A stretch of DNA of 64,000 nucleotides from Pseudomonadota bacterium (lineage in GTDB: Bacteria > Pseudomonadota > Gammaproteobacteria > Burkholderiales > Gallionellaceae): NCBI GenBank assembly GCA_021782365.1, contig JAJXVB010000009.1:47959-111958 (forward strand), written 5' to 3'. The stretch's first letter is position 1. Each line of letters opens with the position of its first letter. Below, piece after piece: positions 59,675-64,000 of the stretch. The notes under the pieces were generated by a model. The model ran no database searches and was not told the origin of the DNA. It saw only the letters and a list, made by a program, of their open reading frames with translations. Made by a program: the position numbers and the translations under genes.

Positions 59675-60301
59675 TCAGACATCGGCATGAAGCATTTCCT
59701 TCATCAGATCTGCCATTGCGACATCGATCTGACTCTCCGACTCTGCCAGATGTTCGATTACGCTGCGCTGGTCTTCCATCGGTCGGTTCTGGCTGACCTT
59801 GAACTTGGCCTGTATTTCGGCAACCTCGATTTCGATGCCGACAATCGCGTTCAACAGTTTCGCCCGTCTTTCATCTGCCAGCTCCGCGCTCCATGGTTCC
59901 GGCATGTTCGATTCATGGGCACGGGTCAGCCGTTCGAGCAAAGATTCAAGCTCAAATTCGCTATCGATGATCCTGGGCTTTCCGCGCAGATGGGCCACCG
60001 CGTAATTCCACGTTGGCACGCCGGGCGACGAATACCAGGAAGGGGACACGTAAGCATGCGGCCCCTGGAATATGACAAGCGCTTCAGCAGCCGCTGAAAG
60101 ATGCTGCCACTGCGGGTTCGCACGCGCCATGTGGCAAAAGATCCTGCCCTTTTGGCCTGAGGATTGATCGTAGATGAACGGCAGATGGCTCACAAAGGGC
60201 GCACCGCCGGGCGCCGTGACCAGCATGCCGAAGGAATGGCTCTCGATGAGCGCCGCGATGCGCTCCGGGCTTGTTTCCTTAAATTGTTCTGGTAGATACA
60301 T
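59675..60301 (-). CDS. PaiB-like FMN-binding split-barrel protein
   Basis: The 208-residue protein begins MYLPEQFKETSPERIAALIE and has the PaiB features SHLPFIYD, GRIFCHMARANPQW, PHAYVSPSWYSSPGVPTWNYAVAHLRG. PaiB-type proteins are FMN-binding regulators or enzymes. It is convergent with modC (11-base gap) and unrelated to molybdate transport by sequence. Confidence 0.88.
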   Translation of the reverse strand: MYLPEQFKETSPERIAALIESHSFGMLVTAPGGAPFVSHLPFIYDQSSGQKGRIFCHMARANPQWQHLSAAAEALVIFQGPHAYVSPSWYSSPGVPTWNYAVAHLRGKPRIIDSEFELESLLERLTRAHESNMPEPWSAELADERRAKLLNAIVGIEIEVAEIQAKFKVSQNRPMEDQRSVIEHLAESESQIDVAMADLMKEMLHADV

Positions 60302-60514
60302 ATAGGCTCCCGGGTTGCAAAATCAAAACTTACCGCACAAGACCTGCCCTCTCTCGCTTAACAGGACAAAATCCGGATCACATTTCAGAGCCCTCTGGCC
60401 TTGCTTCTGCTTACACCTGCGACAAAAGCCGTCCGGCTATTTTCAGCCGCCATCATCTCTGAGAAACATTCATACTGATTCACTCAAACTAAGGTGCGCG
60501 CCGCTTTTGACGTG
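60302..60514. other. Intergenic region with no recognisable gene
   Basis: With the following repeat copy it gives ~300 bases without a gene, upstream of the PaiB-like gene start. No coding frame, terminator or operator was identified beyond the repeat at 60515-60589. Confidence 0.4.
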
Positions 60515-60589
60515 TCCCGCCTGGATCACAAGCGGTTTTATCGAATCAAAAAAACCATGATCGATGGAAAGAACTGAACCCGAATCCTG
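60515..60589 (+). repeat. Dispersed repeat, copy 1
   Basis: It begins TCCCGCCTGGATC, then CGAATCAAA, GATCGATGGAAAGA and ACCCGAATCCTG. It is the shortest and most diverged of the four copies between 60.5 and 62.0 kb. Confidence 0.75.
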
Positions 60590-60609
60590 ATGCAAATCCC
60601 GAGCAGGAC

Positions 60610-60945
60610 TCAGATGGCGAACAATACCGACACCTGGCCAGTGGGGTGGGACTCATCACGGGGGCGGATGACGATTTCGATATCGCGGTCAAGCTGTGTC
60701 ATGAAATGGAGCAGTCTTTCAGATGAGAACCTGTTGAGCTTGTAATGCTTTAGTTCAGAAACATGAGGCTGCGGGATGCCGAACAGCGCCGCCGCTGCAA
60801 CCTGGGTCAGACGCCGTTCCTTGATGATTTCATTCAAGCGCATGGCAAGCTGCACGCGCAGCTTTCGCTCCGCCGCATCCGCATAACCCAGGTCCAGGAA
60901 TACGTCACCTGTTCCGGTGTCTATCGCTTCATTTCCCTTTTCCAT
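60610..60945 (-). CDS. XRE-family (HTH) antitoxin-like protein
   Basis: The 111-residue protein begins MEKGNEAIDTGTGDVFLDLG and has a helix-turn-helix (about 45-85: RLNEIIKERRLTQVAAAALF, IPQPHVSELKHYKLNRFS). This is the COG5606-type antitoxin paired with Gp49/HigB-like toxins. The matching toxin gene end overlaps its start by 17 bases but is truncated, so the antitoxin is orphaned. It probably still binds DNA. Confidence 0.82.
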   Translation of the reverse strand: MEKGNEAIDTGTGDVFLDLGYADAAERKLRVQLAMRLNEIIKERRLTQVAAAALFGIPQPHVSELKHYKLNRFSSERLLHFMTQLDRDIEIVIRPRDESHPTGQVSVLFAI

Positions 60946-61072
60946 AACGTGTCTCCCAATCTGCAAGCGCCAATTTCAAGCGCTCATGAATCAATTCCTC
61001 ATCGACCCGGGCAGTGCGTATGCCGGAGGGCGACTTCTTCTGAAAGCAATGCAGCACATAAACAGTTTTGAC
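60929..61072 (-). pseudogene. Truncated Gp49/HigB-like toxin (C-terminal part)
   Basis: The frame just upstream of the antitoxin reads TVYVLHCFQKKSPSG and ends ADWETRYGKGK-stop, typical of the C-terminus of Gp49-like (PF05973) toxins. About the first half of the toxin is absent: homology stops where repeat copy 2 begins (61079). No start codon for a full toxin is present. Confidence 0.7.
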
Positions 61073-61078
61073 CGGGCA

Positions 61079-61180
61079 TCCCGCCTGGATCGCGAGCAAT
61101 TTTATCGGATCAAGGAAAACGGCGAGCGATGGAAAGACTGAGCCCGAATCCTGTCATGCTACAAAGCTAGACCCGACCCT
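61079..61180 (+). repeat. Dispersed repeat, copy 2
   Basis: TCCCGCCTGGATCGCGAGC, ATCGGATCAAGGAAAACGG, GATGGAAAGACTGAGCCCG, AATCCTGTCATGCTACAAAG, then CTAGACCCGACCCT. On the plus strand it can encode a tail FYRIKENGERWKD-stop. It adjoins the cut end of the toxin gene. Confidence 0.85.
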
Positions 61181-61190
61181 AGTCCGGCGC

Positions 61191-61242
61191 TCCTTTAACT
61201 GAGCCTGCTTGAGGATGCTATTCAACGTGCCGGGTGCAAGAT
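61191..61242 (-). pseudogene. 3' fragment of a second hicA copy
   Basis: A 52-base match to the last 17 codons of the intact hicA (61630-61818) lies here: LAPGTLNSILKQAQLK is preserved. The rest of that copy is missing. It is bracketed by repeat copies 2 and 3, as if a hicBA unit had been duplicated and mostly deleted. Confidence 0.75.
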
Positions 61243-61260
61243 ACAAGGCAGCTTCATAAC

Positions 61261-61359
61261 TCCGCCTGGATCGCGAGCGATTATCGAATCAAGGAAAACG
61301 GCGATCGATGGAAAGACTGAGCCCGAATCCTGTCATTCTACAAAGCTAGACCTGACCCC
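61261..61359 (+). repeat. Dispersed repeat, copy 3
   Basis: Nearly identical to copy 2 but lacking two bases in the TTTTATC run, which breaks the shared reading frame. It ends CAAAGCTAGACCTGACCCC. Confidence 0.85.
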
Positions 61360-61412
61360 CGTCACCTTGCATAATCTGCGTATCGTGCACCGAGTGAAAG
61401 CAAATATCAGCG

Positions 61413-61625
61413 TTAGGCTGCGATCTCAAGGTATTCAACGATGCTTACCGGAGGGGGAACTGGCAAACCATCTTCGATAAGACCTTCGATATGGAAAGCG
61501 ATCGCCTCGCGAATTTCGTGTTCTGTTTCTTCGACGGTTGCCCCGGTGGCAACACACCCTGGCAAGTCTGGCACATACGCCGAATAATTGTTTTCTGTTT
61601 TCTCCACAACGATTGCGTAGCGCAT
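61413..61625 (-). CDS. hicB: HicB antitoxin
   Basis: The 70-residue protein has the HicB pattern MRYAIVVEKTENNYSAYVPD, LPGCVATGATVEETEHEIREA and AIAFHIEGLIEDG. HicB neutralises the HicA RNase toxin. It follows hicA by four bases on the minus strand (hicA-hicB order). Confidence 0.92.
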   Translation of the reverse strand: MRYAIVVEKTENNYSAYVPDLPGCVATGATVEETEHEIREAIAFHIEGLIEDGLPVPPPVSIVEYLEIAA

Positions 61626-61629
61626 AATA

Positions 61630-61818
61630 TCAATCCTTTAACTGAGCCTGCTTGAGGATGCTGTTCAACGTGCCGGGTGCAAGATCATCGCTTGGCTTCC
61701 CCGGCACGGTGACGCGACCATTCTTGGCTGAATGTTTGAACTGCCGGTGACTGCCGCGCGTTGCAACGAGATACCAGCCATCTTCCTTTAGCTTTGCCAA
61801 AATTTCGCCTACTTTCAT
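61630..61818 (-). CDS. hicA: HicA mRNA-interferase toxin
   Basis: The 62-residue protein begins MKVGEILAKLKEDGWYLV and has the catalytic histidine region TRGSHRQFKH and VPGKPSDDLAPGTLNSILKQ. HicA cleaves mRNA when HicB is lost. Start ATG 61818 gives the normal length. A copy of its 3' end lies at 61191-61242. Confidence 0.92.
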   Translation of the reverse strand: MKVGEILAKLKEDGWYLVATRGSHRQFKHSAKNGRVTVPGKPSDDLAPGTLNSILKQAQLKD

Positions 61819-61924
61819 GCGACGAGAATAACATATTGCCTGAGTGCTGCCAAAAATGCATAACAAAGTCAGGACATCAACGCATCGTGCACCGAACGAA
61901 AGCAAATATCAAGGCTAGGCCACA

Positions 61925-62010
61925 CGCGATTTCATCGGATCAAGAAAAGCGGCGATCGATGGAAAGACTGAGCCCGAATCCTGTCATGCTAAAAGCTAGA
62001 CCTGGCCCTG
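61925..62010 (+). repeat. Dispersed repeat, copy 4
   Basis: Lacks the first ~15 bases of the unit, then reads GCGATTTCATCGGATCAAG, GATCGATGGAAAGACTGAGC and AAAGCTAGACCTGGCCCTG. A 25-base stretch just before it (CATCGTGCACCGA with AGCAAATATCA) also recurs before hicB at 61382-61411. Confidence 0.8.
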
Positions 62011-62030
62011 ATTTAGTCTGAAGAGAAGAG

Positions 62031-63575
62031 TTAACCATTTTTGGTAAGGACATCGGCAATCTGACTGACAAGCGGTTCAAACTCGGAGGAGTGTTCATTA
62101 CAGACGCACGCTGTAAATAGCTGAAGGCAGGCTTTGGGGTCTAAACCGAGGTTCTTTGATATCTCATAGAACTCATAATGCTTACCGGCCTGAAGTCCGT
62201 ACTCAAGTACATCTTTCAATATTTCGGATTCCGACGAAGTAAGTACGGAGATACTATCAAGGCAGCTTGAGCTCTTCTGTACTATCCACAGCTCTGGCCA
62301 AGTGTCTCCCGGCAAATATGCTATATGGGAATTGTACCAATCTGAGAAATCCTCGTCGACATTCTCGGCCATGTTTTTAGCATGTTTCTTGTTATCTTCC
62401 TCTTTGGCACGCTGATCGCCGTCGAACACTGCTAGAGTAGGCCGCTCTTCGCCTCGAACATAGATTGCTGCAAGTTGCCTTGCTAGTGCTGTAGCCGATC
62501 CGATGACGGATACGGTTACACGAGATCGTAGGTGGGTTGGTAATATAGTTTGCAAAAGTGTCTTAGCAACTTCGTCTTCGACTAGAATATCGAGTTCATT
62601 TCCTGTAATCGCGGCCATCTTCGCGAACGCAAAGTCTGACGAGATCGAGTCAGTAATCCGCGTTTTCCCATTCACGCATTCAACAAAATAGCGCGCATCG
62701 TAGGGCAGACAGTCAAAGATTTCCTTTGAATGTGTTGTGCATATGACTTGTGTGTGTGTTTCGAGGCAAACATCCTTGAGCTTGGCAATGAATTTCCTCT
62801 GAGCTTCAGCATGTAGACCAAGCTCAACCTCATCCATGACTAGCAGTGCGCCCTCCCCACAGGAATAAATCGTGGAAAAAATTTCGAATAGTGCATTTTC
62901 TCCGGCCCCCATATTAAAACCCGAATAGACCGTGCCACCAATCTTTACAAGAGGTAGGCTGTACTTGGAATGGCGGAGGTAGCGAAATTGGTCATAAGAC
63001 TTGCCAAGCACATAGCCAACAGCCTCTTTCACTTTATCTTCCCATCCCATCGGCTGGGCTTCCTTAAATACTTTTGAATATGAACGGGACTGACTTCGCT
63101 CTGCATGCGGGACGATCCTTTCAATTCCAAGGAAGACGACACTTCGCTTTATTCGTTCCGCATAGTCGTTCCATTTGCCTCCTTGGTTCTTCCAGCGCCG
63201 CTGGTATCCTATACCGACGCCCTCGGGATAAGCCTCTGTCTTTCTCCATTTATTATGGGCAATTCCATAGCGAATATCGATGCCTTGTGGCGGGACTTCT
63301 TCAGCATGTTGAACGAAAAAGTCCGAAAATGTGTAATAGGCAAGTTTTCTTTTCGGGAGATGGAAGGCATTTTTCTGATTATGGTACGCGCAACAGGCGA
63401 GGGCCAAGATCGTAGACTTACCTGCACCATTTTTCCCCGCAATTGCCGTAATTGGGTAGTTGAAGTAAACGTCCAAAGAGTTGATACCTCTCAACTCTCC
63501 CTCCCTCAGATAGATTCGACGCAACGACGCATGGGAGTTGTCGTTTATAAAACGCTGGCGAAGCGTCTTGTCCAT
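62031..63575 (-). CDS. AAA ATPase with TOPRIM domain (OLD-like nuclease), putative defence protein
   Basis: The 514-residue protein has an ABC-type ATPase: Walker A AGKNGAGKSTILA (about 46-58), Walker B ALLVMDEVELGLH and the TTHSKEIFD switch. A TOPRIM-like domain follows with ILVEDEVAKTLL and the acidic AVFDGDQRAKEED, then a ~120-residue C-terminal extension. OLD-family ATPase-nucleases include Gabija GajA and phage-exclusion proteins. No GajB-like helicase is next to it, so it is probably a stand-alone OLD. I prefer ATG 63575 (GAGAG upstream) to earlier starts. Lower GC than its neighbours suggests acquisition. Confidence 0.8.
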   Translation of the reverse strand: MDKTLRQRFINDNSHASLRRIYLREGELRGINSLDVYFNYPITAIAGKNGAGKSTILALACCAYHNQKNAFHLPKRKLAYYTFSDFFVQHAEEVPPQGIDIRYGIAHNKWRKTEAYPEGVGIGYQRRWKNQGGKWNDYAERIKRSVVFLGIERIVPHAERSQSRSYSKVFKEAQPMGWEDKVKEAVGYVLGKSYDQFRYLRHSKYSLPLVKIGGTVYSGFNMGAGENALFEIFSTIYSCGEGALLVMDEVELGLHAEAQRKFIAKLKDVCLETHTQVICTTHSKEIFDCLPYDARYFVECVNGKTRITDSISSDFAFAKMAAITGNELDILVEDEVAKTLLQTILPTHLRSRVTVSVIGSATALARQLAAIYVRGEERPTLAVFDGDQRAKEEDNKKHAKNMAENVDEDFSDWYNSHIAYLPGDTWPELWIVQKSSSCLDSISVLTSSESEILKDVLEYGLQAGKHYEFYEISKNLGLDPKACLQLFTACVCNEHSSEFEPLVSQIADVLTKNG

Positions 63576-63695
63576 TCGGCTCTCACGATACTTCATGGCA
63601 GTAATAGCTAACTTAATTGGATACCTTAACAAAAAGTGGGTTTAAGTATAGAAATGCTTAAACCCTCCTACAGCACCTCTGCACCAAAACAAAAA

Positions 63696-63711
63696 AGGCG
63701 CTTGCGCGCCT
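63696..63711 (-). terminator. Terminator upstream of the OLD-like gene
   Basis: AGGCGC (63696-63701) pairs with GCGCCT (63706-63711); on the minus strand a T6-GTTTTGG run follows. It would stop transcription coming from the IS4-family element before it enters the ATPase gene. Confidence 0.75.
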
Positions 63712-63877
63712 CATTCACGGACACATAAGTTTGCTTTATCGTCTTCATAAATTCAACATGTTACTGTGTTTATTGACAACCTCTCTTGCTCTAAATGACA
63801 AAATGTTTTGCTCTAGAATTCGTATTTGACAGACCACATTGCTCTGCTCGCAGCATTTAAATCGTATATCTCCTCAC

Positions 63878-64000
63878 TAGTGTCCGGTTAAAAGTCGAAC
63901 AAATTTAGTTGGTTATAAAAAGCGACCTGAACTTCGATCTGGTCGCCGCCTGCGAAAGCCTGATGTAGCGGGGTTTTCTCAAAGGCAGACACCGAAAGAA
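63878..64000 (-). mobile_element. End of an IS4-family element with transposase C-terminus
   Basis: TAGTGTCCGGTTAAA at 63878-63892 looks like the terminal repeat of IS4-type elements. A minus-strand frame entering from the right edge reads VSAFEKTPLHQAFAGG and ends NQLNLFDF-stop at 63888, the typical C-terminus of DUF4372/IS4 transposases. Only the last ~36 codons lie in the window. Confidence 0.75.

Noticed and set aside
61413..61419. GTTAGGC resembling an integron attC core site
   Set aside because: It is the complement of the hicB stop region, no matching RYYYAAC partner or intI gene was seen, so the repeats are not called attC sites.
63669..63749. 26-codon minus-strand frame at the right end
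   Set aside because: It runs through a terminator hairpin, has no good ribosome-binding site and no homology.

Overview
This window comes from a Gram-negative bacterium, most likely a betaproteobacterium of the Nitrosomonadales (Gallionellaceae-like). The grounds are gene order and protein character: lptM-lysA beside divergent cyaY, purB-coaBC-dut, rph-rdgB-hemW, gmk-rpoZ-spoT, cbb3-like oxidase and cytochrome c4 genes, and lipoproteins with lipoboxes. The taxon is an inference, since no rRNA or tRNA gene was seen.

Layout. 1-9.2 kb is a respiratory region. A minus-strand operon encodes a CcoN-like and a CcoO-like subunit plus several very small membrane proteins. A second block encodes a monohaem cytochrome, a cytochrome c4, a thioredoxin-like lipoprotein and half-length CcoN-like proteins. 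No canonical CcoP is visible. 9.4-16.6 kb holds an RNase II-type exonuclease and a TonB system (two TonB-like proteins, ExbB, ExbD, a TonB-dependent receptor). 16.6-46.5 kb is mostly housekeeping: aroE, mtgA, lysA, lptM, cyaY, purB, coaBC, dut, rppH, proS, thiSG, trmB, hemW, rdgB, rph, gmk, rpoZ, spoT. Regulatory genes are mixed in: a PAS-GGDEF-EAL protein, an OmpR-type regulator, a PP2C phosphatase, a kinase-like/HDOD/GAF protein, and an HD-GYP protein preceded by a likely c-di-GMP-I riboswitch. 46.6-52.3 kb is a three-gene RND efflux operon.

52.3-64 kb is accessory. It contains a TRDQ/poly-Gly repeat protein, a methyltransferase and a scar made of gene fragments: an in-frame join of the end of a NifX-associated (DUF269) gene to the end of nifQ, abutting the 3' end of an MFS gene. 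Next come a DUF202 protein, a periplasmic binding protein, an IS30 relic and an intact mop-modA-modB-modC molybdate operon. The right end has a decayed toxin-antitoxin pair, hicAB, four copies of a ~75-100 bp repeat, an AAA/TOPRIM (OLD-like) ATPase-nuclease and the end of an IS4-family element.

The most interesting items are the nif scar next to a live molybdate operon, the riboswitch/HD-GYP pair, the CcoP-less oxidase locus with miniature subunits, a two-member small-protein family sharing an ELGW-SA tail (4.5 and 21.5 kb), and the degenerate kinase fused to HDOD and GAF domains.
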